This document shows positions 8,810 through 17,611 of a DNA stretch of 53,327 bases, in pieces. The notes below the pieces were generated by a model. That model did not search any database and was not told the origin of the DNA. It saw only the letters and a list, made by a program, of their open reading frames with translations. Numbering within the stretch: position 1 is the first letter of the stretch; each line of letters starts with the position of its first letter. Position numbers and translations under genes: made by a program. This DNA is from Bacteroidota bacterium (GTDB taxonomy: Bacteria; Bacteroidota; Bacteroidia; Bacteroidales; UBA4417). The stretch spans positions 1 to 53,327 of the forward strand of contig JACAAZ010000025.1 in the NCBI GenBank assembly GCA_013376995.1, given 5' to 3'.

Positions 8810-10303
8810 TTATAGTTTGAAGATCAGGCTGATACGCCCCCACTTATGCCAGAGGCCGTGCTTGTATTCAGGACTGAGGTAATGCTGAGCTAATTCCAGG
8901 CCTGTGCCTTTGTAGCGAACCTGGATGCCACATTCTGAATTCCCGACTAACCGGCTGATGTTACTGCTTTTAATAGTAAATATATTGTCTTTGTTAAAAA
9001 CGCCTCCCTCAAGGGTTGCATCGTAAGCGATCACATTGGCATTTGATTCCATGAAGAAAAAGTATTGCCATGCGTCTTGTTTCTTGTCACTTACGGATCC
9101 AAAATAAGGAGATTGCCTGCCGGCCTGCAAGCGGATTCCCAATCCAGCCTGTGAATATAGGGTTCCGGCTTTCGTTTGAACGGCAGCAGCAAGCACCAGG
9201 TTTTCTTTCTGAATTATTGCTTTTTCTACCTTCAGGTTATAATTGAGGATAATATCCGTCCGGATCTGGGTTTCCCATCCCTGTGGTTTATCATTGGTAG
9301 GGAAAGTCTCATGTACGATTGTCTGAAGATAAGCTCCCGGCGAGTATGGGCCGATGTAGCCAAGGTCTGCTTCATTTGTCAATCGTACTTTCCTGAAAGG
9401 ATCTGTTGTAGTTTTCCGGTATCCAAGGTAGAGGTATGATGAGTAAGGCCGGTCATCTATAAAGGTAGGAGCGATTCGGGTATCTTTCGGTGTATACATG
9501 TTCTGCACAAGTATCATGGAGTAGGCGACAGCAGATGTATGCCTGTATGGAAGCATCAGTTGTGAGGATCGCAGCCTGCTCATCCAGGGAGCTTGCAGTG
9601 TAAAACTGACACCGTTTGTAAAATACCTGTCAGTGTTGTTGTAGGTGATAAGATCGTTTTCGAATGTCAAACCAAAATAGGAATTTTTATCCAGCCTGTT
9701 CTCAACCCATTGAATACCGTTCATATTTCGCATGGAAAGCGGAACGGAGGAAACATCGGTGACTATAATGCTGATATTCCTGTTCTTTTTCCGGTGTATG
9801 AGTTGTAACGAATCAGCAGTAAGGAAAGTCTGGATAGCAGTATTGTTTGCAGGAGCAGCATTTACTGTGTTACCAGGGGGAATATTCCTAGGCTCATTAA
9901 CAGAAGTAGCAGTAAAGCAATGCGTTGCAGTTTTTCTTAAATCCTTAATAAAACAAGGGATCGGATCGTTGATGGTGTTAAAAAGAATAACATCATAATG
10001 GGAACGCAGTTTCAACAGGTCCAGCTGGACTTTTCGGCCATCTTGTTTCAGGAATTCAACATTACCTGATTTTGGAGCAATAATCGCGATATGATAGGGG
10101 GAAAGGATCTTTTCGATAATGTTTCCTTTCACTGCATTGGCAGATGAGTGGTTTTCGGGCAAAGAGTTGAACAGAACCGCAGCGGGATGATCGATGACTA
10201 CCGCAGGTGCAGGGGAAACAAAATTCTTCATCTTGTCGGTTTTCTGATTATTGCAACCGGCAAAAAGCAACAAAATGAATATGGCAGTGTATACTTTAGT
10301 CAC
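8810..10303 (-). CDS. LpxR-like outer-membrane protein with an N-terminal lipoprotein extension
   Basis: A 497-residue protein. The C-terminal about 300 residues match the lipid A deacylase LpxR family (DUF2219): FENDLITYNNTDRYFTNG, then a barrel with repeated aromatic strands and a VHETFPTNDKPQGW segment. LpxR removes the 3'-linked acyl chains of lipid A in the outer membrane. The first about 205 residues are unusual: a signal with lipobox LLLFAGC (C17), a low-complexity linker, and a soluble-looking alpha/beta stretch of unknown family. The start is GTG at 10303, supported by a TACCTTTG box 23 bases upstream. Catalytic activity cannot be confirmed by eye. Confidence 0.78.
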   Translation of the reverse strand: MTKVYTAIFILLLFAGCNNQKTDKMKNFVSPAPAVVIDHPAAVLFNSLPENHSSANAVKGNIIEKILSPYHIAIIAPKSGNVEFLKQDGRKVQLDLLKLRSHYDVILFNTINDPIPCFIKDLRKTATHCFTATSVNEPRNIPPGNTVNAAPANNTAIQTFLTADSLQLIHRKKNRNISIIVTDVSSVPLSMRNMNGIQWVENRLDKNSYFGLTFENDLITYNNTDRYFTNGVSFTLQAPWMSRLRSSQLMLPYRHTSAVAYSMILVQNMYTPKDTRIAPTFIDDRPYSSYLYLGYRKTTTDPFRKVRLTNEADLGYIGPYSPGAYLQTIVHETFPTNDKPQGWETQIRTDIILNYNLKVEKAIIQKENLVLAAAVQTKAGTLYSQAGLGIRLQAGRQSPYFGSVSDKKQDAWQYFFFMESNANVIAYDATLEGGVFNKDNIFTIKSSNISRLVGNSECGIQVRYKGTGLELAQHYLSPEYKHGLWHKWGRISLIFKL

Positions 10304-10326
10304 CCTGAATTAATGGCTATAACCTA

Positions 10327-10334
10327 CAAAGGTA
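10327..10334 (-). promoter_or_regulatory. Promoter -7 box of the LpxR-like gene
   Basis: On the minus strand TACCTTTG, a perfect TAnnTTTG, ends 23 bases before the GTG start and supports that start codon. Confidence 0.55.
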
Positions 10335-10370
10335 AGCAAAAACCTATTCATGGATTTTATGAAAATGAGC

Positions 10371-11249
10371 TTATTCTCCTCCGAAAAGGAAGTTGTTCAG
10401 GTTGATCCGGATATATGCGCCAAAACCCGGGCGGAACTGCTTGTAACCATTGAGGTTAATATTGACAAAGTGAGAATTAATTCCGGGTTCAAACACCATA
10501 TTTCCGAAGCGAAAGCTTGCACCGCCGCTTAAATAAATTCCCCATCCTATACCGCCCTGTTTCTGGTTGAGCGTCTGTGCGTTCGGGCCGATATATACTC
10601 CATTTATATAATTATTGATTATGCTGAATTCTTTCTGGTCGATATAAAAGGAAGATTTTTTCACTGTCGTATTGTTCACGCTCAGCCCGCCAATAAGGAA
10701 ATAGGAGATTTTATCCGATTTCGGAAAGTTTCTCCTCAATCCAATATCGAAATATACCCTTTCTTCAACACCCCGTATCGGGCTCAGGTATTGCTTAGGC
10801 TCAGAAAGGTAAGGCAATGGGATCTTGAAGACAATAACATCCTGAGTCGTAAGTTTGGTAATATTGAAATCAAAATAAAGAGCATAAAGATCATTGAAGG
10901 TATACTGCCCGTAAAGGCCTGGCATTACAGACAATTTGTAATGCATATTGGTGGGCCATCCATCAGACTGAACATAAAATGTATCAATAGCGGTATGCTC
11001 TATTACATTGAGCCGGTTAAGAATTGTATCGTAAGCAAATGCTACATTATTGGATAAAAGCCATTTGGTATTGTTAATATTTTTATCACTCCCATTGTAA
11101 TAATTAGCGGAATATTTGGAAGGCATATAAACCCCGAAATTCAATCCAAATTCAAATCCGGATGAATTGGATTGAGCTGATGATTTGAATGGAATTATCA
11201 ACATCAGGCTAAAGAAAATGTAAGTCGCAGGTTTATTAAAGAGTGCCAT
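10371..11249 (-). CDS. Outer-membrane beta-barrel protein of unknown function
   Basis: A 292-residue exported protein. The signal peptide spans about residues 1-25 and ends in SSAQS. The mature chain alternates short beta strands with turns (GFEFGLNFGVYMP, LYALYFDFNITKL, GIYLSGGASFRFG, FGAYIRINLNNFLFGGE), typical of an outer-membrane barrel ending in an aromatic-rich strand. No enzyme motif is visible. A TAnnTTTG box about 120 bases upstream may start its transcript. It precedes the LpxR-like gene by 67 bp; that gene has its own promoter box. Confidence 0.65.
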   Translation of the reverse strand: MALFNKPATYIFFSLMLIIPFKSSAQSNSSGFEFGLNFGVYMPSKYSANYYNGSDKNINNTKWLLSNNVAFAYDTILNRLNVIEHTAIDTFYVQSDGWPTNMHYKLSVMPGLYGQYTFNDLYALYFDFNITKLTTQDVIVFKIPLPYLSEPKQYLSPIRGVEERVYFDIGLRRNFPKSDKISYFLIGGLSVNNTTVKKSSFYIDQKEFSIINNYINGVYIGPNAQTLNQKQGGIGWGIYLSGGASFRFGNMVFEPGINSHFVNINLNGYKQFRPGFGAYIRINLNNFLFGGE

Positions 11250-11368
11250 GGTATTATTCTTTTCTTCCTGTTTGCTTCAGGTTTTCAGGGATTGAAAAAA
11301 TTTAGCTCCAATAAAGCCTCCCAGGTTCAGTCTGATACGGTTAGGTATACAAGCGGGCGGCCTTTATG

Positions 11369-11376
11369 CAAAGATA
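11369..11376 (-). promoter_or_regulatory. Candidate -7 box of the beta-barrel gene
   Basis: TATCTTTG on the minus strand matches TAnnTTTG but would leave a leader of about 110 bases, so the assignment is tentative. Confidence 0.35.
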
Positions 11377-11402
11377 GTGTAAAGGAAAATGTCAGGGAGC
11401 CC

Positions 11403-12662
11403 CTAAAGAATACTGATCAGTAAGCGAATATTCAGGAAGGTGACAATTGCCCCAATACTAAGCAGCACGGCTGAAAGGAATTTTGAGTTTGCATACTTTC
11501 CCATTACTTTTCGTGAGGAAGTAAGGTAGATCTGCAGGAATATAGTGAATGGCAGTTGGATACTGAGTAGCATCTGTGAGTAGATTAGTCCTTTAAAGGG
11601 GCTGCTGATCAGGAATATGGCAATTAAGGCGACAACCAGGGATAAGAGCACACCAATGCGGCTATGGTTATCCTTAAGGTCAAAAGGCTCCCTGAATATC
11701 CCGGCGAAGATGGATCCACCAGCCATTGCAGAGGTTATTGTGGATGCGACCCCGGCAAACAGCAATGCAACTGCAAAAATGTCGGAGGCATTATTTCCAA
11801 GGAGGGGAACCAACATTTCCTTAGCCTGAGTGAGTTCAGAAACAGAAGTCCTGAAAGTGTAAAAAGTTGCAGCTGCCATCAGTATCATGGCTGAGTTAAT
11901 TGCCCAGCCAACGATCATAGAAAACAAGGTGTCGAGGAATTCAAACCTCAGCTGCTTGTGAATCACCTTTTCATCTTCATTGTTCCATTGCCTGCTTTGA
12001 ATGATCTCAGAATGCAGGAAGAGGTTATGAGGCATTACTACGGCTCCAAGCACGCTCATTACAACAATCATTGACCCATGAGGAATAACTGGAGTTACCC
12101 AGCCAACCACAGCCTGTCCCCAGTTGATATTTGATAAGGTCAATTCATAAATAAAGGAAAGACCAATAATAGAAACGAAACCGATGATCCATTTTTCCAG
12201 TTTGCGATAAGAGTTCGAAAAAAGAAGGATCAATACAGTTATAAAGGTTATAACTGCTCCAATCCTGACGGGTATGCCGAACAGCATTTGAAGGGCAATG
12301 GCGCCGCCAAGCAGTTCTGCCAAAGATGTAGATATGGAGGCCACCATAGCCGAACCAAGTATGATTTTGGAAACGGGTTTTGGAGTGTAAACAGTTGCAG
12401 CTTCAGAGAGGCAAAGACCTGTGGCAATGCCAAGGTGGGCAACATTATGCTGAAGTACGATGAGCATAATGGTTGAGAGCGTTACCATCCAAAGCAGCTG
12501 GTATCCATAATCAGAACCGGCAGCCAGGTTGGAGGCCCAGTTGCCGGGATCAATAAACCCAACGGTGACCAACAATCCAGGCCCGATGTATTTCAGGATC
12601 TCCAGGCCTCCAAATGCAGGCTTCCTCCCTTCCTTATCAATATTCTTGAGAAACCGGAACAT
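11403..12662 (-). CDS. mntH: Nramp family divalent metal transporter (Mn/Fe)
   Basis: A 419-residue inner-membrane proton-coupled importer of Mn2+ and Fe2+. The helix-1 metal motif DPGN is at residues 38-41, and the helix-6 motif MPH sits in VVMPHNLFLHSE near residue 210; together they bind the metal. About eleven hydrophobic segments are visible, as expected. It stands alone. A TAGATTTG promoter box ends only four bases before the ATG, so the message may be leaderless. No MntR or Fur-type operator could be recognised, and no yybP-type manganese riboswitch fits in the 113-bp upstream gap. Confidence 0.93.
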   Translation of the reverse strand: MFRFLKNIDKEGRKPAFGGLEILKYIGPGLLVTVGFIDPGNWASNLAAGSDYGYQLLWMVTLSTIMLIVLQHNVAHLGIATGLCLSEAATVYTPKPVSKIILGSAMVASISTSLAELLGGAIALQMLFGIPVRIGAVITFITVLILLFSNSYRKLEKWIIGFVSIIGLSFIYELTLSNINWGQAVVGWVTPVIPHGSMIVVMSVLGAVVMPHNLFLHSEIIQSRQWNNEDEKVIHKQLRFEFLDTLFSMIVGWAINSAMILMAAATFYTFRTSVSELTQAKEMLVPLLGNNASDIFAVALLFAGVASTITSAMAGGSIFAGIFREPFDLKDNHSRIGVLLSLVVALIAIFLISSPFKGLIYSQMLLSIQLPFTIFLQIYLTSSRKVMGKYANSKFLSAVLLSIGAIVTFLNIRLLISIL

Positions 12663-12666
12663 GCTT

Positions 12667-12674
12667 CAAATCTA
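12667..12674 (-). promoter_or_regulatory. Promoter -7 box abutting the mntH start
   Basis: TAGATTTG on the minus strand, a perfect TAnnTTTG, ends four bases before the mntH ATG. Transcription would begin at or about the start codon. Confidence 0.5.
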
Positions 12675-12775
12675 AATAATCAATGACCTTTATCAGAATC
12701 TATCCAAATCAACAAGCTTTTTTAACGATTGTTTCCTGAACAGAACGAATTTGGGGAATGTCCGGTATTTTCAGA

Positions 12776-13045
12776 TCACCAAATGATATAACTGAAAATG
12801 AGGATGACTGCTGCTGCCATGCCCAGGATGCTGAACACTTTTCTTTCATATTTCAGCAAACGATCACATTCAGCAAGTCGATTTCTTACCAATTCCCCCT
12901 CCATATTCATTTCGAGGGCTTTTAAATAATAGGCTTTGGCAGAACGAAAAATTTCAATTTTAAAGAAGTCATCAGCACGGGTCATATTTTCTTTGAAAAT
13001 ACGTTCTTCGCGCGAAAGCGGCTTTTCTGGTTCGTGGTGTGCCAT
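12776..13045 (-). CDS. Small tail-anchored membrane protein of unknown function
   Basis: An 89-residue protein with a charged N-terminus (MAHHEPEKPLSREERIF), a helical middle resembling one tetratricopeptide hairpin (FFKIEIFRSAKAYYLKALEM), and one C-terminal hydrophobic helix (FSILGMAAAVILIFSYIIW) that would anchor it with the N-terminus in the cytosol. The ATG at 13045 is chosen over an in-frame TTG at 13072 because that TTG lies inside the promoter -7 box. No family is recognised. It could be a small partner of a membrane complex, but nothing adjacent identifies one. Confidence 0.7.
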   Translation of the reverse strand: MAHHEPEKPLSREERIFKENMTRADDFFKIEIFRSAKAYYLKALEMNMEGELVRNRLAECDRLLKYERKVFSILGMAAAVILIFSYIIW

Positions 13046-13069
13046 AGGATATTCAGGATTGAGTCTATA

Positions 13070-13077
13070 CAAATATA
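13070..13077 (-). promoter_or_regulatory. Promoter -7 box of the small tail-anchored protein gene
   Basis: TATATTTG on the minus strand, 24 bases before the ATG at 13045. It overlaps the alternative TTG start and so rules against it. Confidence 0.55.
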
Positions 13078-13163
13078 ACTTTATAAATGACTAAATCAAC
13101 ACCTGGCTCTGACATGGACTTCTGCTCTTAAAATGAGTCTTCCTGCATGCATCCCTGGTAATG

Positions 13164-14438
13164 TCAATCCGTAATAAGCATCTTACGGATAAGAATGATC
13201 CCTTCAGGAGAGATTAATTGCAGTATGTAAATACCTGTTTCAAGCTTGCCTGGGATGTAAATAAGGCCATCACCATGAAGAGACTGTTGCATAACTATCT
13301 GGCCATTCAAATTATGTAGCATTGCTTCATAATTCTGATAAGCTGTCAAACCAGTAATTCTTACCCGGCTTCCTTTGACCAAAGGATTTGCGAGTAATAT
13401 GGCGGAAGACGACAAAGATGGAGTTCCAAAGACTTCATGCTGGGAAAAATAGTAATCATCCGATTGCTCATTTGACCAATCTTTTTTGCTGCTGATCCAT
13501 TGTTTTGTCAAGACAGAGGTGAGGTCGCTTCCTGCATAGGTATTCTGATATTGAACAGAGTTCACCCATTTGTCAGTTTCCCAAACCTGTGTAATCTGGC
13601 TATCGACTTTACCGGAAATATTGTATACGTATAAGTCCCTGGTTTGGTTAACCCAAACTGACAGTGCCTGAATGTATTTTTCCAGCACAGTTTCTGTATT
13701 CAAGCCTGAGGTGTAGCTTAGGGTAGTTCTTGTATTGTTTGCCCAGCTAAGTGTTGCAGTATTCCATTGTTCTGTGAGGATGCCAGATAATTTACTGCTT
13801 GTATAAGCATATGTTGATTTGCTGTTATCATCCCAGGAGCTTAGGCTGCTGTTCCACACTTGTTGTAGTTCTTGAGAAACCTGATTAGAGGTATTATAGT
13901 TGTATGCTGTGCGCTCGCTGAATCGCCATTCGTTCGATGAGGTGCTCCAATGACTAATTACAATACTAGTAAGGGTATTGGAGGTGTCGTAGAAATAATC
14001 ATATTTGAGAGCATTCTTCCAGTCTGCAAGCTGGGAATCCCATTGCCTTGATATTACTTTCATAAGTAATGGTCCTGTATATGACAGGGTATCTAATGAA
14101 TAGTTCTTCCAGGTTCCGGTCTTATCCGGTGACTTTGTTATCCTCTGGATCAGGAGACCTCCTGAATCATAACTGTAGTAAGTCCTTACTGTCAGATTAA
14201 AGGAAGACGCTATTGTATCATAGGTGGAATGATGCGCTGAGTCAGCGAGGGAAGCGAGGTCAGTTTTGCCATTGAATGTATATGCAATAGCCGTGATGAT
14301 CAAATTCCCGTTCGGGCTTATGGCAGTTGAGAAATCACTTTTGACATTAGTAGTATTTATGCCAGGGATGTTCTGGGCCATAATGGCTGAAGTAAACGCA
14401 AAAATGAGAAAACAGCAGGTAAGTATCCTATTTTTCAT
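13164..14438 (-). CDS. Secreted repeat protein with a T9SS C-terminal sorting domain
   Basis: A 424-residue exported protein, likely cargo of the type IX system encoded further right. It has a signal peptide of about 21 residues (ending in IMAQ). Residues about 110-345 hold at least five degenerate repeats of some 35 residues, each with a Y-x-Y strand followed by a W-containing segment (for example QQVWNSSLSSWDDNSK and TEQWNTATLSWANNTR). This resembles the beta-strand repeats of several Bacteroidota surface proteins. The last about 75 residues form a type A sorting domain (VRITGLTAYQNYEAMLHNLN, then ETGIYILQLISPEG and a terminal K-x-L-I). No catalytic motif is visible; an adhesin or binding role is a guess. 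Confidence 0.8.
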   Translation of the reverse strand: MKNRILTCCFLIFAFTSAIMAQNIPGINTTNVKSDFSTAISPNGNLIITAIAYTFNGKTDLASLADSAHHSTYDTIASSFNLTVRTYYSYDSGGLLIQRITKSPDKTGTWKNYSLDTLSYTGPLLMKVISRQWDSQLADWKNALKYDYFYDTSNTLTSIVISHWSTSSNEWRFSERTAYNYNTSNQVSQELQQVWNSSLSSWDDNSKSTYAYTSSKLSGILTEQWNTATLSWANNTRTTLSYTSGLNTETVLEKYIQALSVWVNQTRDLYVYNISGKVDSQITQVWETDKWVNSVQYQNTYAGSDLTSVLTKQWISSKKDWSNEQSDDYYFSQHEVFGTPSLSSSAILLANPLVKGSRVRITGLTAYQNYEAMLHNLNGQIVMQQSLHGDGLIYIPGKLETGIYILQLISPEGIILIRKMLITD

Positions 14439-14502
14439 GGAGTATATGAGTTATAATTATGGATATGTAGAATCAATCTACATGTGTATTCGAAATTGGA
14501 GG

Positions 14503-14510
14503 CAAAATTA
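14503..14510 (-). promoter_or_regulatory. Promoter -7 box of the T9SS cargo gene
   Basis: TAATTTTG on the minus strand, matching TAnnTTTG, 64 bases before the ATG. The rest of the 238-bp gap up to the peptidase gene shows nothing else recognisable. Confidence 0.45.
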
Positions 14511-14676
14511 CCAGTATTATCAACCCTGTTAAAGGCTTCTGGCAAAATGGATTAACAACTTAATGTTAATAGAAGAGTAACTATCAATCACAAAATTGCG
14601 ATTCATCCCCTTATACTTGAATAAACAACGAAAAAGGAGTTTAGATGAGATTGAAGGCTCAAAAAGTATGTTCGGC

Positions 14677-16767
14677 CTATTTCAGGCCCCTTCTTTCCAG
14701 CAGGGGAGTTACATCTGGATCTTTACCACCGGTGAACAGCCTGTAAAGTTTCATAGCATCGTCAGTTCCGCCTCTCTCCAGTATATTCTTTCTGAAGCTA
14801 TCGGCTGTAGCCGGGTCGAAGATACCATTCTTACTGAAATAGCTGAAAGCATCTGCATCCAGCACTTCAGCCCATATGTAGGCATAATAACCTGCTGAGT
14901 ACTCACCGGCGAAGATGTGCTGGAAATAGGTACTGTTATACCTGGGAGGAATAGGGCTTATCAACCCGAGTTTATCCATGGCTGATTTTTCAAATTCCTG
15001 GGGATTGATATCCGCAGGAGCAGAAAGGGTGTGATAATCCATATCAAGGAAGGCAGCAGCCAGGTATTCGGTAGTTATGAAACCCATATTGAATTTCGCT
15101 GCATTTTTCATTTTGGTGATTAGAGATTCAGGAATTACCTGCCCGGTTTTATAATGTTTTGCGTACACTTTCAACATTTCAGGTTCACTGGCCCAATTTT
15201 CCATAAATTGTGATGGGAGTTCAACGAAATCGCGCGAAACTGATGTTCCGGAAAGGCTTGAATAAGTGCATTTTGTGAGAAGTCCATGAAGTGAATGCCC
15301 AAATTCGTGGAAAAAAGTTGATACATCATCCCAGCTGAGCAGGGTAGGCTGTCCATCGGTTGGTGCCGGGAAATTGAAATTTATGGATATAACGGGCCGT
15401 ATATCCTTCCCATTCTCCTTCTTTTGAGAAATGTAATTATTCATCCATGCTCCAGCTCGTTTGGAAGGACCGGCATAATAGTCGACATATAGAATTCCGG
15501 CCAGGTTGCCATTTGATTCGCGGACTTCATAGGTTTCGACGGCAGGGTTGTATACCGGCAAATCTGTCCTTTTGATAAATCTAAGTCCATAAAGCCGGGA
15601 AGCTGCATAAAACACACCTTTTCTAACGCTGTCAACCTGGAAATAGGGTTTCATCTCTTCTTCCTTGAGGTCGAATTTAGCGAGCCTTACTTTCTCAGTA
15701 TAATAGAACCAATCCCATGGCTGAATTTTAAAATTGCCACCCTGTTTTATGACCATTTCCTGCATATCGGCTTCTTCTTTTTTTGCCATGTTGAGTGCAG
15801 GGTTCCATAGTGTATTCAAGAGTTTATAAACATTTTCGGGGTTCTTGGCCATATTATCATCCAGTTCATAGGAAGCATGGTTATGAAATCCAAGGAGAGC
15901 AGCTCTTTCTGCCCTTAGGGAAACAATCTCCTTAATTATTGGGTTGTTGTCGTATTTACCACCATTGCAGCGGTTAAGGAAATACTCATAAAGCTGGCGG
16001 CGCAATATGCGATTGTCAGCATACGTGATAAAAGGCATAACGGTCGTTTTGCTTAACCCAAAAATCCAGCAGTTCTGAAGGCCTTTTGACTTGGCAGCAG
16101 CAGCAGCTGAACTGATGAGATCCGCCGGTAGACCTGACAGGTCTTTTTCATCATTAATGGTCATAAAATAGCCATTGGTGGCGTTTAGAACGTTTTCACC
16201 AAATTGAACAGTAAGTACTGATAAACTTGAATTAATTTCTTTTAACCTTATCTTTTTGTTTTCAGGGAGCAAAGCACCATTCCGGACAAATCTTTTATAG
16301 GTTTCCTCCAATAACTTGTTTTGTTCCTGGTTAAGTTTCAGGCTAGACTTTTTATCATAGACAGACTTTACCTTCTGGAATAGGAGTTCATCCATGTAGA
16401 TACCGTCAAAATGCTGCGATAGCAGGGGAGAAGCTTCTTTGTCAACTTTCTGCAGATCAGGTGAAGTGTTAGAGGATGTAAGGGCTCCGAATGTACTGTT
16501 TACCTTGTCGAGTAATTCTCCTGAATGTTCAATGGCTTCAATTGTGTTGGCGAAGGTAGGAGGGAGTTTCGATGATTTTATTGCTGAAATTTCTGCATTG
16601 TGCAATCTTATTGCTTCCTGGATGGCAGGCATGAAATGCTCTGCTTTTATTTTATCGAATGGAGGTACACCGAAAGGGGTATTCCACTGGGTGGTTAATA
16701 GAGGGTTTTGAGCCATAATGAAGTTTGCAAGCATAATGAATGCTATGGAAAAAAAAGTATTTCTCAT
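14677..16767 (-). CDS. dcp: M3 family zinc metallopeptidase, Dcp-like, exported
   Basis: A 696-residue peptidyl-dipeptidase or oligopeptidase of family M3. The zinc site is HEFGH, with H487, E488 and H491 in FFHEFGHSLHGLL. The long helical N-terminal half and the PDG/GGKD-type C-terminus match Dcp/PrlC proteins, and the length is normal. A signal peptide (about 19 residues, ending in IMAQ) places it in the periplasm, whereas E. coli Dcp is cytoplasmic. It cleaves dipeptides from the C-terminus of oligopeptides, fitting a protein-fermenting lifestyle. Symbol by family; OpdA/PrlC-like specificity is the alternative. Confidence 0.9.
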   Translation of the reverse strand: MRNTFFSIAFIMLANFIMAQNPLLTTQWNTPFGVPPFDKIKAEHFMPAIQEAIRLHNAEISAIKSSKLPPTFANTIEAIEHSGELLDKVNSTFGALTSSNTSPDLQKVDKEASPLLSQHFDGIYMDELLFQKVKSVYDKKSSLKLNQEQNKLLEETYKRFVRNGALLPENKKIRLKEINSSLSVLTVQFGENVLNATNGYFMTINDEKDLSGLPADLISSAAAAAKSKGLQNCWIFGLSKTTVMPFITYADNRILRRQLYEYFLNRCNGGKYDNNPIIKEIVSLRAERAALLGFHNHASYELDDNMAKNPENVYKLLNTLWNPALNMAKKEEADMQEMVIKQGGNFKIQPWDWFYYTEKVRLAKFDLKEEEMKPYFQVDSVRKGVFYAASRLYGLRFIKRTDLPVYNPAVETYEVRESNGNLAGILYVDYYAGPSKRAGAWMNNYISQKKENGKDIRPVISINFNFPAPTDGQPTLLSWDDVSTFFHEFGHSLHGLLTKCTYSSLSGTSVSRDFVELPSQFMENWASEPEMLKVYAKHYKTGQVIPESLITKMKNAAKFNMGFITTEYLAAAFLDMDYHTLSAPADINPQEFEKSAMDKLGLISPIPPRYNSTYFQHIFAGEYSAGYYAYIWAEVLDADAFSYFSKNGIFDPATADSFRKNILERGGTDDAMKLYRLFTGGKDPDVTPLLERRGLK

Positions 16768-16886
16768 GTTAATTGGAATTTATTGGCTGTAAAGGTATAC
16801 TGATTTGCTAAATATGAAATAGCAGGCCTAAAGAATTCCTGCAGATTTCAGCGTATTCAGGAGCTTGTCCTGTAAGCAGATAACTG

Positions 16887-17339
16887 TCAGTGTTTTATAA
16901 CACTTTCATAATAAGATATCCACATCTCGGGAGTTACTTTTGAAACCAGTTCTCCCAATAAATCAAAAGGAATTTCAGCGGGTTTTTTGAACCTGATGCA
17001 GCCTTTACCCATATCAAGTTTATAACTGCATACCTCGTTCCATCTTTCTGTAAACCAATCAAGCAAAGGGCCTTTGTATAACGCCATATAATAAAATGCA
17101 ATATGGTTTTTCTGAGATGCTACATTGAGAAATGGAAGAGGAAGTTTTGGATTGGCATGGTAACCTTTGGGATAATTTGCATGCGACACAAACCAGGCAG
17201 GCATCCCATATCCCATGCCTTCACTGAATCCGGCAGGTATGTTTTTTCGGATTGCCTCAATAAGTCTGCGCATAGGATCCTTTCTTTCATCAGGTAATTC
17301 CTGAACGTATTCCTGAATGGTAGAAGCTTTTGATTGCAT
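16887..17339 (-). CDS. DUF1801 domain protein
   Basis: A 150-residue soluble cytosolic protein of the DUF1801 (YdhG-like) family. The N-terminal helix (ASTIQEYVQELPDERKDPM) and the GMGYGMPAWF segment near residues 40-50 are typical, followed by the FLNVASQKNHIAFYYMALY strand region and CIRFKKPAEIP near the C-terminus. The family has an SCP2-like alpha/beta fold and no established biochemical activity. It stands alone between the peptidase and oxidoreductase genes, so context does not help. Confidence 0.85.
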   Translation of the reverse strand: MQSKASTIQEYVQELPDERKDPMRRLIEAIRKNIPAGFSEGMGYGMPAWFVSHANYPKGYHANPKLPLPFLNVASQKNHIAFYYMALYKGPLLDWFTERWNEVCSYKLDMGKGCIRFKKPAEIPFDLLGELVSKVTPEMWISYYESVIKH

Positions 17340-17523
17340 GGTTATTAGTTGTGAGTGTATAAATCTCGAATGTATTGTTCAATGGTTGCACGGCTTTTTC
17401 CAGGAGTGAAAATTAACTATTCGCCAGTATTTACTTATATGATGTGTTATCAAGGCATGAAGACATTAAACATAGCTTGGGGGGGCTCAAACAATTAATG
17501 TTTTAATCATCTTTCAACTTAAC

Positions 17524-17555
17524 ATAAAAAAACCGGATCTGTTCAACAGATCCGG
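17524..17555 (-). terminator. Rho-independent terminator of the AOR-family gene
   Basis: The minus strand has an 11-bp inverted repeat, CCGGATCTGTT and its complement, at 17533-17555, followed by a run of T. It lies about 57 bp past the AOR stop. Confidence 0.85.
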
Positions 17556-17611
17556 CAGTGGTTGGTTGAGGTTCAGGAAACAGAATTTCCTGCTGGTTGG
17601 TTGATGAGGTA

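Noticed and set aside
14596-14898. 100-residue plus-strand frame overlapping the M3 peptidase end
   Set aside because: It is antisense to the conserved C-terminal coding sequence of the peptidase and has no signal or promoter.
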